Under the pieces are notes generated by a model. The model was not told where the DNA came from, ran no database searches, and saw nothing but the letters and a program-made list of their open reading frames with translations. Shown here piece by piece: positions 45,063 to 54,386 of a DNA stretch of 64,000 bases. The DNA is taken from assembly GCF_000814675.1 (NCBI RefSeq), contig NZ_JWIG01000011.1, positions 154,360-218,359 on the forward strand, in the 5' to 3' direction. The position numbers and the translations under genes are program-made. This DNA comes from Pseudoalteromonas distincta (GTDB lineage Bacteria > Pseudomonadota > Gammaproteobacteria > Enterobacterales > Alteromonadaceae). Within the stretch, counting starts at the first letter, position 1, and each line of letters opens with the position of its first letter.

Positions 45063-46220
45063 ATGTATCAATTAAAAATAAATAATTTGTCTGAGCAAGA
45101 GTTTTTAAGCCATTTTTGGCAAAAGAAACCGCTTTTAATCAAACAAGGTTTTGCTGATTTTCAAGACCCACTTGATGCTAATGAACTTGCCGGTCTCGCA
45201 ATGGAAGAAAGCATAGAGTCACGTATTATCACCAATCATAAAAATGATTGGCAAACGCACCAAGGTCCATTTGAAGACTTTGAGCAATTAACAGACGATC
45301 ATTCTACATTGCTCGTGCAAGCAGTTGATCACTGGCATAGCGAAGCTGCACAACTACTAGAGCCATTTAGGTTTATTCCAAACTGGCGCATAGATGATTT
45401 AATGATTAGCTATTCAACGCCTAATGGTGGTGTTGGCCCACATTTAGACCAGTATGACGTATTTATTATTCAAGGCGAAGGTAAACGTCATTGGCGCGTA
45501 GGCCTGCCCGATCCAACACTTAAGCAGTTTGCTCAAAACAAAAAATTACTGCAAGTAGAAGCATTTGAAGCCGTAATCGATTGCATATTAGAGCCTGGCG
45601 ATATTTTATATATTCCACCAGGGTGCCCTCACGAAGGTTACGCTGTAGAAAACGCGCTCAATTATTCAGTTGGTTTTAGGGCGCCAAATCAACAAGATTT
45701 ATTGTCGAGCTTTGCCGATCATATTATTGATACCGAAAGCGGACAAAAACGTTATACCGATCACAACATCACATTAAGAAAATCAAAAGGTGAACTTACA
45801 AACCTTGAAGTTAATAAAGTTAAAACACTGATGGCAGCACTTTTAGAAAATGACGATTTATTTAAACAATGGTTAGGCTCAACACTCAGTCAGCCCAAAC
45901 ATGAAATGGATTTAGCGCCAGTAGAGCCTCCATTTACGTCAGAGCAAATAAGCGATGATTTAAGTAATGAAGAAGCAGTGTTTGAACGCTTAGGTGGCAC
46001 ACGCGCTATTTATCAGCAACTCGATACAGAAGTTTTACTAAGTGTAAATGGCGAAAATTACGCTATGCCGTTAACCGACTTAGCGGCGGTAAAACTACTT
46101 ACCGATCATACTGACTTTGAAAGTTCAGCATTAAATTTAACAAAGCCAAGTTTAGTTTTTACTCAAACTTTTACTACACTTGTTAATGAGGGGATCTGGT
46201 TTAATATAGACCACGAGTAA
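45063..46220 (+). CDS. roxA: Ribosomal protein uL16 arginine hydroxylase RoxA (YcfD)
   Basis: JmjC-type 2-oxoglutarate/Fe(II) oxygenase that hydroxylates an Arg of ribosomal protein uL16. 385 residues. The iron triad is seen in GGVGPHLDQYDVF (HxD near 125-127) and GCPHEGYAVENALNYSVG (His near 187). The winged-helix C-terminal half is present. E. coli ycfD lies just downstream of the same purB block. Confidence 0.94.
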   Translation: MYQLKINNLSEQEFLSHFWQKKPLLIKQGFADFQDPLDANELAGLAMEESIESRIITNHKNDWQTHQGPFEDFEQLTDDHSTLLVQAVDHWHSEAAQLLEPFRFIPNWRIDDLMISYSTPNGGVGPHLDQYDVFIIQGEGKRHWRVGLPDPTLKQFAQNKKLLQVEAFEAVIDCILEPGDILYIPPGCPHEGYAVENALNYSVGFRAPNQQDLLSSFADHIIDTESGQKRYTDHNITLRKSKGELTNLEVNKVKTLMAALLENDDLFKQWLGSTLSQPKHEMDLAPVEPPFTSEQISDDLSNEEAVFERLGGTRAIYQQLDTEVLLSVNGENYAMPLTDLAAVKLLTDHTDFESSALNLTKPSLVFTQTFTTLVNEGIWFNIDHE

Positions 46221-46221
46221 T

Positions 46222-46363
46222 AATACCAATTATATTAATAATGATGAGCATTTTACAGCGTAAAATATTATGTATACAGGTCAGTTAAAATTTTTAATTT
46301 TCATCTGATATTGGCTTAAATAATTTTGCTGTGATTGCTTACTCATTCTAATTTGGTATCAAT
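46222..46363. mobile_element. Small MITE-like element in the roxA-GNAT gap
   Basis: About 142 bp bounded by AATACCAATTA (46222-46232) and TAATTTGGTAT (about 46349-46359), which are inverted relative to each other. There are no coding frames and the body is AT-rich. The ends resemble those of the elements at 37738 and 58451, but the interior does not, so it may be a different member of an ATACCAAT-ended group. Confidence 0.5.
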
Positions 46364-46374
46364 AGGAGTTTGCA

Positions 46375-46833
46375 ATGGGCTATCTGGTTGATAAGGTTGA
46401 ATGGGATATAAAAAAAGATATGCTACAAAAAATTCGAGAGCGAGTTTTTGTTTACGAGTTACATATCCCCAAGCATATCGAATTTGATAGCCTAGATAAA
46501 ATTGCATTACATGTACTTGTTACAGACGATGCAAACTGCCCAATAGCAACAGGTAGATTATGTACAGATGGCTTAATCGGCAGAATAGCTGTATTACCTG
46601 AGCACCGTAATCGCAAAGTATATAAATCGCTTCTCAACTTTATTGTTGAATTAGCGTCAAACCAAGGTATTAAAGAAGTAAGCATTAATTGTATTTTAAA
46701 TGAGGTAGAACGTTTTAAGCGCAATGGCTTTATTCAGCAAGGGAATGTATTTATGGAGGCGGGAATTCCTAGGCAACGTATGCAATGCCCCGTTTCGGCG
46801 TTTAATACTACTCCCTTTACACTTGTCCATTAG
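46375..46833 (+). CDS. GNAT-family N-acetyltransferase
   Basis: 152 residues, one GNAT domain. RERVFVYELHIPKHIEFDSLD near the N-terminus and GRIAVLPEHRNRKVYKSLL near 70-90 form the acetyl-CoA loop (R/QxxGxG/A variant here RNRKVY). The substrate is unknown. ATAGGAG precedes ATG 46375. It is separated from roxA by the small repeat element. Confidence 0.82.
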   Translation: MGYLVDKVEWDIKKDMLQKIRERVFVYELHIPKHIEFDSLDKIALHVLVTDDANCPIATGRLCTDGLIGRIAVLPEHRNRKVYKSLLNFIVELASNQGIKEVSINCILNEVERFKRNGFIQQGNVFMEAGIPRQRMQCPVSAFNTTPFTLVH

Positions 46834-46895
46834 ATAAAGAAAAGGGCAATAAATAAGCTATCACCCTCTACTTTTTTACTTAACCCAAACTGTCG

Positions 46896-47342
46896 TTATT
46901 TTGTCTCATTTGCCCACAGCGGTTCATTATCATACATTTCGTACAAGCCATGTGCTCTATTTATAAGTAAGTTAGCAAAGTCTACTTGTGTTTTATCACG
47001 CGCGCCTGTACTCATAATCTGATCCGCTTTTAATTGCCACTGCAAAGAAAAATACCGCATTGCATCACGCGCATCTGTAGCTGCACTTACTTCAGCATGA
47101 TCTGTAGGTAACCGCCCTGTTACTACCCAATATGTTTTACCGTTCTGTGCTTTAAATTTCCACATTGCACAAAGTGGTGCTAAAAAACGGCTGTCTTTAT
47201 CAACTACTGATTTTGGCATAATGCCCTTTTCGGCTAAATGCTTTTGCGCTGTTTGAAAACATTCGCGTTGCCACTGCATTCTTTGCTCATCAGTTATAAC
47301 TTGTTCTTTTGCTGTTAACGGCTTTTTTTCTTGTTGCTGCAT
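46896..47342 (-). CDS. DUF4826-like protein
   Basis: 148 residues, no signal or membrane segment. It begins with a basic/polar stretch and contains FLAPLCAMWKFKAQNGKTYWVVTGRLPTDH, followed by DARDAMRYFSLQWQLKADQI, features I associate with DUF4826 in Alteromonadales. Function unknown. It converges with the GNAT gene and has a 118-base gap to the M28 peptidase gene. Confidence 0.7.
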   Translation of the reverse strand: MQQQEKKPLTAKEQVITDEQRMQWQRECFQTAQKHLAEKGIMPKSVVDKDSRFLAPLCAMWKFKAQNGKTYWVVTGRLPTDHAEVSAATDARDAMRYFSLQWQLKADQIMSTGARDKTQVDFANLLINRAHGLYEMYDNEPLWANETK

Positions 47343-47459
47343 TTTTATTAACCTTTTACTTCTTTTTTAACACTCTAAGGGCTTAGTAAATAAGGTGCAA
47401 GTATAAAACGGTCATTTGCACCTTAAAGCGCTCTGTTTGCTGTGTTTTTAGCCAAACTA

Positions 47460-48863
47460 TTATTTTATATTGTGATCAAACGAACCCACATCACCCGGAA
47501 ATACTACTGGCGACTCAACACCGTCTTTACTAACAGAGGCTACACCAAAGTAATAATTATCAATCACTACGTTTTTAAGTGTGTACTGTGAAACCTTACC
47601 AACGTATTTACTAAACTGCCATTGCGGCTCGCTCGTGTAACGCCAATAAATTTTATAGCCAGCAATATTTTCATCACTGCTTTGTTGCCATGAAAACGAC
47701 GTATCAGCTGTAACAGCTCCCTTTATTTTAACTTCTTTTGGCGGTGCGGGCGCCCACGCCATAGATGCCATCGTTACCGCATTAAGTGAAGTTAACTTAG
47801 CTGTATAATCAAAATCAACGCCTTCAATAGTATCGCCATACTCAACGCCATTTTCAGTGCGTAAATCTTGATGTTGACGATCGTAGTGCTCGTTAGTTTC
47901 CATAATACGCACTGCAGCAAAACCTGCATCATTAAATGGACGATGATGCCCACCACGGCCAAATCTATCTAATCGATATACAAGCATTGTATCTAGGTTA
48001 GGAATGTATCTGTCAGCAATAGTATCTATGTAACGAGCTAAATTTCGACTCGCCGAATCAACTTCACCACCTGTAAAGCGGCGAGTCTTAGCTTGCTCTT
48101 TTGTTTCTACAACACGGGTACCTTCTGAAAATATACGCGCAGTTGTATTATCAGTTACCCCATTAATACCGGTAATATTGCCAATCATATCGTTGTTTAA
48201 AACGCCATGAACTTGCCAGTCATGCTTTTGCGCATAAGCCGTTAATATTTTTCCGCCAAACAAACCCTGCTCTTCGCCCGAAAGCGCCGCGTAAACTACC
48301 GAACCATTAAATTTGTATTTACTTAAAACACGAGCAGCTTCAATTACTCCCGCCACACCTGATGCGTTATCATTTGCCCCAGGTGAATCACTCGTAAAGT
48401 CCATAACATCACTTACACGAGAATCTATATCACCCGACATAATCACCATGCGATTAGGCTCGCTTGACCCTCGTTGAATAGCCACAATGTTAACCACTTC
48501 AACAGGATTAGGAATGCGCTTTTCGCCCGATATAGTGTCCTTTACTTCAATGATTTCCAAACAACCGCCACACTGCGCGGATATTTTTTCAAATTCATTT
48601 TTTATCCAGCGCCTAGCCGCACCAATGCCTCGAGTATCCGATTTAGTTTCTGAAAGCGTATGGCGAGTACCAAAATCCACCAGCGTTTGAATGTCACTAC
48701 CAATACGTTCGGCTGATACTTGAGCTGCTATATCATGTAATTTTTGCTGTTCTGTGTATTGAAGTTGTGTTTTCCCATGTGCTGATAATGCAAGTGTGCA
48801 GGCGCCTGCAATTGCAGTAAATTTAAGTAACGTTGTTGTGATTTTTAAAGGTGTTTTAAGCAT
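47460..48863 (-). CDS. Secreted M28-family metallopeptidase with fibronectin III domain
   Basis: 467 residues. Signal peptide to about residue 30. The zinc peptidase domain covers about 40-365, with ligands in DSPGANDNASGVAGVIEAAR (Asp), ALSGEEQGLFGG (Glu-Glu), GVLNNDMIGN (Asp) and RGGHHRPFNDAGF (His). A type III fibronectin domain (about 375-460, SFSWQQSSDENIAGYKIYWR) follows, common in marine exopeptidases. It is probably exported and used for peptide scavenging. A second open frame with cysteines on the plus strand is a shadow. Confidence 0.92.
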   Translation of the reverse strand: MLKTPLKITTTLLKFTAIAGACTLALSAHGKTQLQYTEQQKLHDIAAQVSAERIGSDIQTLVDFGTRHTLSETKSDTRGIGAARRWIKNEFEKISAQCGGCLEIIEVKDTISGEKRIPNPVEVVNIVAIQRGSSEPNRMVIMSGDIDSRVSDVMDFTSDSPGANDNASGVAGVIEAARVLSKYKFNGSVVYAALSGEEQGLFGGKILTAYAQKHDWQVHGVLNNDMIGNITGINGVTDNTTARIFSEGTRVVETKEQAKTRRFTGGEVDSASRNLARYIDTIADRYIPNLDTMLVYRLDRFGRGGHHRPFNDAGFAAVRIMETNEHYDRQHQDLRTENGVEYGDTIEGVDFDYTAKLTSLNAVTMASMAWAPAPPKEVKIKGAVTADTSFSWQQSSDENIAGYKIYWRYTSEPQWQFSKYVGKVSQYTLKNVVIDNYYFGVASVSKDGVESPVVFPGDVGSFDHNIK

Positions 48864-48984
48864 CTATTAGCTCCTAATTATTATAGTGTAACCATTACTT
48901 AACTAAGATTTTATGGCAATACATTTGAGGTAGATGAAGAAAGGAGCACGCTAAAGCGCATTTACAAGAGGTTACTAGGAAAGT

Positions 48985-49016
48985 AAAAAGCCCACTACCT
49001 TTAGTATGTACTGGGC
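48985..49016 (-). terminator. Terminator after the membrane protein gene at 49038
   Basis: On the minus strand GCCCAGTAC pairs with GTAGTGGGC (one mismatch) and is followed by TTTTTAC. It lies about 20 bases past the stop of the gene at 49038. Confidence 0.75.
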
Positions 49017-49037
49017 CAAAATTTATTGTGCATACTT

Positions 49038-49451
49038 TTAATGAGTGGTTTTAATATCAAATTCTTTCAAAAAGGCCTCATGTCCTCCTAAGCTTGCAAG
49101 CACACCAGCAGAAAACATAAATATTAATACAAATGCAAAACAGCTCAAAAACTCCGAACTATTTTCAGGCTTAATATAGTAGTTAAGTAAAAAACCACTC
49201 AATACACCTATAAAAGCTATTTTGCTAAATAAAAAGTAACTTGGGATCTCAAATGCCCAAACTGAGGTATTGTTTACAAACTGCCTATATCCATACGTCA
49301 TAAAAGCCAACATACCAACAATACTAATTGCAAAAGTAGACACTGTGGTTAATACGCTCATATTTTTATAAATAAGCACATACCCTAATCGTAAAGAATA
49401 GATAAATACCGCAAACCACGCTAAAACAGCAGGCCCTAAAATCAATCCCAT
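49038..49451 (-). CDS. Small four-helix membrane protein, unknown function
   Basis: Start set at ATG 49449-49451, which has AAGGATTGGAA upstream; a frame opening 84 bases earlier lacks a site. 137 residues with four membrane segments (LGPAVLAWFAVFIYSL; VSTFAISIVGMLAFMTYG; LFSKIAFIGVLSGFLLNYY; CFAFVLIFMFSAGVLASLGG) and a short tail. No family recognised. The gene has its own terminator and diverges from the spermidine-synthase-like gene. Confidence 0.7.
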   Translation of the reverse strand: MGLILGPAVLAWFAVFIYSLRLGYVLIYKNMSVLTTVSTFAISIVGMLAFMTYGYRQFVNNTSVWAFEIPSYFLFSKIAFIGVLSGFLLNYYIKPENSSEFLSCFAFVLIFMFSAGVLASLGGHEAFLKEFDIKTTH

Positions 49452-49600
49452 TTCCAATCCTTGAATAACGTCTAAGTGGTTAATTGCTAATACAATATTA
49501 TATTTAGAGGTTAAATTACAAACCTTGTTACACAATAATCTACAAAAAAATGTGTTTTTCGTGGCACACTGTCATTGTGTATATATTAATAGTTTAAGTT

Positions 49601-50398
49601 ATGCGTCAGCTAAAAGAAGATACAATTAAAAGTAACCTTATTGAGTCGCAGCAAAGTGCATACGGCCCCGTATGCGTGTATCAAAATAAAGAATACCGTT
49701 GGTTAACGCTTGCACAAAAAACCAATGAAGACATAACAATTCAAGGCGTTATGAACCTTACGCACCCAGAGCAAGTAATAGTACCTGTAAACCAGTGTAT
49801 GATGTTATTTTTACTTAAACCGGTAGATACACTAAATATATTAAATTTAGGTTTAGGCACTGCAGGGTTTGAGCGAATTATGTATCACTTACAAAGTAAT
49901 ACGCATTACATAAACACCATCAATACATTTAACACGGTAGAAATAAACCCAAGCATTGCCTTAATTGCAGCCCAGCACTTTAAGTTACCTATTAAGCACA
50001 GCAGCTATTTACAATGCGCCGAACAATATATTACCCAATGCCATGATCACTTTAACGTAATCACTATCGATATTTTTAGTGGTGAATATCATCAGCCTTT
50101 TTTAACCAGCGATAGCTTTTGGCAAAATATAAATCGCTGCAGTGAGCAAAATACGCAAGTAATCATTAATTTAAACCCACAAACAGGCCAAGAGCTGCAA
50201 ATGCTTTTAGTACTTTTAAGGCAACATTTTAAGTGCTTAGCGATAATAGAGTTTAACGAATACAAAAATATAGTGATCATACTAAGCCAGCAAACATTAA
50301 TGCATATAAACGTTGATGAAATACAAAACTCACCGGTGTTTATAAACTTTGCGCCAGACCTTTATAAAAGTATTAACAGCATTTACCACATTGAATAA
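49601..50398 (+). CDS. Spermidine-synthase-fold (SAM-dependent methyltransferase-like) protein
   Basis: 265 residues with the Rossmann pattern of polyamine aminopropyltransferases: ILNLGLGTAGFERIMYH near 85, NTVEINPSIALIAAQHF near 115 and VITIDIFSGEYHQPFL near 155. The GGGDG motif of true spermidine synthase is replaced by NLGLGTAGF, and no speD partner is nearby, so activity as a spermidine synthase is doubtful. It is predicted cytoplasmic and monocistronic. Confidence 0.8.
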   Translation: MRQLKEDTIKSNLIESQQSAYGPVCVYQNKEYRWLTLAQKTNEDITIQGVMNLTHPEQVIVPVNQCMMLFLLKPVDTLNILNLGLGTAGFERIMYHLQSNTHYINTINTFNTVEINPSIALIAAQHFKLPIKHSSYLQCAEQYITQCHDHFNVITIDIFSGEYHQPFLTSDSFWQNINRCSEQNTQVIINLNPQTGQELQMLLVLLRQHFKCLAIIEFNEYKNIVIILSQQTLMHINVDEIQNSPVFINFAPDLYKSINSIYHIE

Positions 50399-50404
50399 AA
50401 CGCT

Positions 50405-50809
50405 TTACCGACCAGGTTCATGTTTTTCATAGCACGGTAAGCTTGTTTCTAGCTTCTCCCAGTTAGCTTTAGACGTAACAAAATTATGCGATAAAACCTG
50501 CTCAGTAATATCGCTATCAAATATTCCTAAACGAATTCGTATTCTGCTTTTGTCATCATTATTGCTACTATAAACCGGCGAGCCACAACATTTACAAAAG
50601 TAACGAGTACGCCCTACTTTAAAACTATACTCGCTAAGTAGTGCCTGCCCTTTAGTTATTGTGAAGTCATCTGTATTTACAAAGCCATTGGTTGCAAATG
50701 CAGTCCCGCTGTTTTTTCTGCACAGTGAACAATGACAATGAATAATGCTGGTTATACTGCCCGACACTTCAACGCTTACCTCACCGCACAAACATGAACC
50801 CGTATACAT
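50405..50809 (-). CDS. GFA-family zinc protein
   Basis: 134 residues. The zinc cysteines are in GSCLCGEVSVEV, IHCHCSLCRKNSG and YFCKCCGSPVYS, the layout of the GFA (glutathione-dependent formaldehyde-activating enzyme-like) fold. Family members bind two zinc ions; most have no proven substrate, and spontaneous formaldehyde-glutathione condensation makes the family name doubtful. It converges with the gene at 49601. Confidence 0.9.
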   Translation of the reverse strand: MYTGSCLCGEVSVEVSGSITSIIHCHCSLCRKNSGTAFATNGFVNTDDFTITKGQALLSEYSFKVGRTRYFCKCCGSPVYSSNNDDKSRIRIRLGIFDSDITEQVLSHNFVTSKANWEKLETSLPCYEKHEPGR

Positions 50810-50954
50810 ATAACATCCTAACTATTAAATTATTTTAAACTCAGCTTAAATTTGCTGAGTTGCTTTAATGGATAAGTTTACTGGTTAATTTTCTGAATGG
50901 AATAATAATTTTTATATCTCCGCAATTCCCACGCCATACCTATTTTTTTAATGA

Positions 50955-51029
50955 TTGACATAAAAACATTAAATTGGTTACATAACCTTTACTTTAAAGT
51001 TATAGCCAAAACAATAATTGGTTAACCAA
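50955..51029 (+). promoter_or_regulatory. Putative promoter/operator region of the lipoprotein gene
   Basis: A perfect -35 TTGACA at 50955-50960 with, 17 bases on, the weak TTACAT. Two dyads follow: GGTTACATAACC (50976-50987) and the perfect palindrome TTGGTTAACCAA (51018-51029); both contain ATTGGTTA. They look like operators for a repressor in the 248-base gap upstream of the gene at 51058. The regulator is unknown. Confidence 0.5.
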
Positions 51030-51057
51030 AAATATCTAAACTTACTGAGAGCCAATT

Positions 51058-51894
51058 ATGCATTTTAAACACATGTCACTTTTATGTTTGTTAAGCGCGT
51101 TAGCGTCGTGTTCAACCATTCAAAAAAATACATCGAGCGATTGGCTGCTTATTGATGACTTTGAAAATTCACTTAGCAAGTGGCAAAGTGTCGATACCCA
51201 AAATGAAACTAAGCCACAGGTTAAAAATCCACAAATAACAGTTATACAATCAGAACAAGCATCTGCATCAACAAATCATTATTTACTCAAAAAGCCTGCG
51301 GCTGAGGGCATTGTAGGAAATCGTAAAGCGCTTTCTTATACAAAACTTCCACAAGCGGTTGAAGTTGGCGCCACCTACACATTTTATATGCGTATAAACG
51401 TGGCTGCGTTTCCTAATAACCATGCTTTTGGATTGAGTAACCTTTCTCCAGCGCTAATAAATAAACATGCTTACGATGCCTTTGAGCCAACACTTCGCGT
51501 AACCGATAAAACAGAATCAAACGGGTTTGTAAACGATGGCGCTTTAATGGTTAAAACCGACAGCGGATATAGCAACATTCAAAACTACACTACAAAACAG
51601 TCAGCTAAACCTCTGCAAACAAATACTTGGTACGACGTATGGTACGTTGTTAATAACGCAGCAGCCTCAGAGCAAGGTCAGCAATATGATGTTTACGTAA
51701 AAGGTGGTGAGTTTAACAGTCAAACGCTGGTATATAAAAATGCACAATTTAGAATGAAGCGCGAACAACCTCTTATATACTTTTTAGCAAACTGTAATAC
51801 AGGCCCAATTAAAAAGCCTTACGGAAATGGTGGTCTCAGATATGACGATTTATACATGAGCGAAGGAATAAACCTAAGTAACCCAACGCAATAA
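51058..51894 (+). CDS. Secreted lipoprotein, possible carbohydrate-related beta-sandwich
   Basis: 278 residues. A type II signal peptide with lipobox LASC (Cys near residue 19) predicts an outer-membrane lipoprotein. The mature part begins WLLIDDFENSLSKWQSVDTQ and has long runs of predicted strands (TYTFYMRINVA, TWYDVWYVVNN), resembling concanavalin-like or CBM-like jelly-roll proteins of marine polysaccharide degraders. No catalytic motif is identified. The upstream palindromes suggest it is induced or repressed by a specific regulator. Confidence 0.72.
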   Translation: MHFKHMSLLCLLSALASCSTIQKNTSSDWLLIDDFENSLSKWQSVDTQNETKPQVKNPQITVIQSEQASASTNHYLLKKPAAEGIVGNRKALSYTKLPQAVEVGATYTFYMRINVAAFPNNHAFGLSNLSPALINKHAYDAFEPTLRVTDKTESNGFVNDGALMVKTDSGYSNIQNYTTKQSAKPLQTNTWYDVWYVVNNAAASEQGQQYDVYVKGGEFNSQTLVYKNAQFRMKREQPLIYFLANCNTGPIKKPYGNGGLRYDDLYMSEGINLSNPTQ

Positions 51895-51991
51895 ATAAGA
51901 ATAACACTCATAATTAATGCCCCACAAACCTGCATTTAAAAATACTTAAATGGTATGATACTCACCATTATTTGCCATTTAAGTTTTTAAA

Positions 51992-53839
51992 ATGTATCGA
52001 TTATTTGAAAAAATGACAAAAGCATTTCCTGAGGACCAACCCACTCAGCCGCCTTCTACTTTATTTGCTTTTTGTCGTCACTACACCAAAGGAATGGAAT
52101 TGTCGTTGGTGCTAATGTCAATCAGCGCCGCCATGCTCGCTATTTTAGAGGTTTCTTTATTTAGCTACATGGGCCAACTTGTTGATTGGTTAACGGCCTA
52201 CACACCAGAAACCTTGTTTGTAGAGCAAAAATCAGAACTTATCAAAATGGCTGTCATGCTCTTACTGGTATTGCCCGTAGTCGTATTTTTTCATTCTGCT
52301 ATTTTGCACCAAGCATTACTGGGCAATTACCCTATGTCGATTCGCTGGTTAGCGCATCGTTATTTACTGCGCCAAAGTGTTAGCTTTTATCAAAATGAAT
52401 TTGCAGGAAGAATAGCCACTAAAGTACTGCAAACTTCTTTAGCCGTTCGCGAAACAGTGACCAAACTACTCGATGTATTAATGTATATCGTGGTTTATTT
52501 TGGCTCAATGGTATTTTTAGTTGCCGAAGCTGATTGGCGCTTAATGATCCCTTTATTAGTTTGGTTGGTTTTATACATTTGCGTGCAACTTTACTTTGTA
52601 CCGCGCCTTAAAAAAATTGCCAGCTCACAAGCCGATGCGCGCTCAGAAATGACCGGCCGTATTGTTGATAGCTACACCAACATTTCCACTATTAAATTGT
52701 TTTCGTATACCCAGCGTGAAGAGCAATACGCAAAACAAAGCATGGATGTATTTTTACAGCCTGTGTACAAGCAAATGCGCTTAGTAACCAGCTTAAACTT
52801 TGTTATTCAAAGCTTAAATTACCTATTAGTATTTTCGGTTGCCGCTGTATCACTTTATTTATGGTCACTTAGTGCAATTAGCGCCGGCGCCATTGCAGTT
52901 GCTGTTAGTTTAGCGCTTAGATTAAACGGTATGGCGCAGTGGATCATGTGGGAAATAAGCAGCTTATTTGAAAACATTGGCACCGTAGCCGATGGTATGA
53001 AAACACTGTCAAACCCTATCGAAGTTGCCGATAAACCAAACGCTAATACGCTTAACGTAAGCCAAGGTGCCATTGAGTTTAACAACGTACACTTTAATTA
53101 CGGAAAAGCTGCAAACGAGACTAATCGCAGCCCTGTAATGAACGGTTTAAACTTAAATATTAAACCTGGCGAGAAAATTGGTTTAGTTGGTCGCTCTGGC
53201 GCGGGTAAATCAACACTTGTTAACTTATTACTGCGTTTTTATGATACCGACTCTGGAACAATAAAAATTGATGGGCAAAACATCACAGACGTAAGCCAAG
53301 AAAGCCTACGCAGATATATAGCCATGGTAACGCAAGATACCTCCTTGCTTCATCGCTCAGTAAAAGACAATATTTTGTACGGTCGCCCCGATGCAACCCA
53401 CGATGAGATGATTAACGCCACCAAACAAGCTAAGGCGCTTGAGTTTATAAACGACTTGGTCGACAGCAAAGGTAATAAAGGCTTTGATGCACAAGTGGGC
53501 GAACGCGGTGTTACGCTTTCAGGCGGTCAACGCCAACGTATTGCTATTGCACGTGTACTTCTTAAAAACGCTCCAATACTCATACTCGACGAAGCCACCA
53601 GCGCACTCGACTCAGAAGTAGAAGCAGCAATTCAGGCAAGCCTTGATGATTTAATGACAGGTAAAACAGTAATCGCGATAGCGCATAGGCTCTCAACCAT
53701 TGCACAAATGGATAGATTAATTGTACTTGATGATGGCGGCGTAGTTGAGCAAGGCACTCATGAAGAACTAATCGCTAAAGGCGGGATTTACGCCGCTCTG
53801 TGGACTCACCAAACGGGTGGGTTTATAGGCGTCGATTAG
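51992..53839 (+). CDS. ABC exporter, fused permease/ATPase half transporter
   Basis: 615 residues. Six membrane helices (about 40-330) and an ATPase domain with Walker A GRSGAGKST (near 398), signature LSGGQRQR (near 503) and Walker B ILILDEATSALD (near 525), plus H-loop IAHRLST. It is longer at the N-terminus than MsbA. The neighbourhood gives no substrate clue; multidrug or lipid export are both possible. Followed by a terminator shared with the MAPEG gene. Confidence 0.92.
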   Translation: MYRLFEKMTKAFPEDQPTQPPSTLFAFCRHYTKGMELSLVLMSISAAMLAILEVSLFSYMGQLVDWLTAYTPETLFVEQKSELIKMAVMLLLVLPVVVFFHSAILHQALLGNYPMSIRWLAHRYLLRQSVSFYQNEFAGRIATKVLQTSLAVRETVTKLLDVLMYIVVYFGSMVFLVAEADWRLMIPLLVWLVLYICVQLYFVPRLKKIASSQADARSEMTGRIVDSYTNISTIKLFSYTQREEQYAKQSMDVFLQPVYKQMRLVTSLNFVIQSLNYLLVFSVAAVSLYLWSLSAISAGAIAVAVSLALRLNGMAQWIMWEISSLFENIGTVADGMKTLSNPIEVADKPNANTLNVSQGAIEFNNVHFNYGKAANETNRSPVMNGLNLNIKPGEKIGLVGRSGAGKSTLVNLLLRFYDTDSGTIKIDGQNITDVSQESLRRYIAMVTQDTSLLHRSVKDNILYGRPDATHDEMINATKQAKALEFINDLVDSKGNKGFDAQVGERGVTLSGGQRQRIAIARVLLKNAPILILDEATSALDSEVEAAIQASLDDLMTGKTVIAIAHRLSTIAQMDRLIVLDDGGVVEQGTHEELIAKGGIYAALWTHQTGGFIGVD

Positions 53840-53892
53840 CCATTAATATTACCTTACTGTAGACGTGGTTTATATTCTGCTGCTACCTAAAC

Positions 53893-53932
53893 AAAAAAGC
53901 GAAGATGCCTTAGAGGCTCTTCGCTTTTTTTA
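53893..53932. terminator. Bidirectional terminator between the ABC transporter and MAPEG genes
   Basis: AAAAAAGCGAAGA and TCTTCGCTTTTTTT enclose a 12-base loop; the stem is 8 bp GC-containing plus A/T tracts. The flanking genes converge. Confidence 0.9.
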
Positions 53933-53966
53933 TCGTTATAAATAAATTTTATAACTTTTTTATAAA

Positions 53967-54386
53967 TTAAGAGATTAGCCTTAACCCTATCATTATCAGC
54001 ATAACCACATTAGCAAGTACGCCGATTAAAAAAAAGTAACTACGTGGGCTTGGGTTTTTCTCCGTTGCTATAGCGTAGTACAGCGCCATGTGAATTAAAC
54101 GCGCAATTAAATACACCCAAATACACATTGCAAAAATCGGGCTTTGATAATTAATTACAAACGCAAATAACACCGTACCTATAAATAATGCACTGTTTTC
54201 AAGCGTATTATGAAACGTACGATGTGCTCTAAATATAAAGCTGTCGTGCGATAAATCCTCGTCAATTTTACCTGGTACAGCATTTGGTTCTTTAGCTTTG
54301 CTAAACGTAGCCACAGCCCACTGTACAAGCAACATAATTAAATAGAGGTAAAATGCCAAATAGGCCGAAAGTGCAACTTCAGTCAT
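53967..54386 (-). CDS. MAPEG-family membrane protein
   Basis: 139 residues with four membrane segments. RAHRTFHNTLENSALFIGTVLF (about 53-74) is the MAPEG signature around the second helix, with conserved Arg and Asn. MAPEG proteins bind glutathione in eukaryotes; bacterial substrates are mostly unknown. Start ATG at 54384-54386. It stands alone between two intergenic gaps. Confidence 0.88.
   Translation of the reverse strand: MTEVALSAYLAFYLYLIMLLVQWAVATFSKAKEPNAVPGKIDEDLSHDSFIFRAHRTFHNTLENSALFIGTVLFAFVINYQSPIFAMCIWVYLIARLIHMALYYAIATEKNPSPRSYFFLIGVLANVVMLIMIGLRLIS

Noticed and set aside
49601..50398. speE, spermidine synthase
   Set aside because: The GGGDG motif is altered and no speD is nearby.
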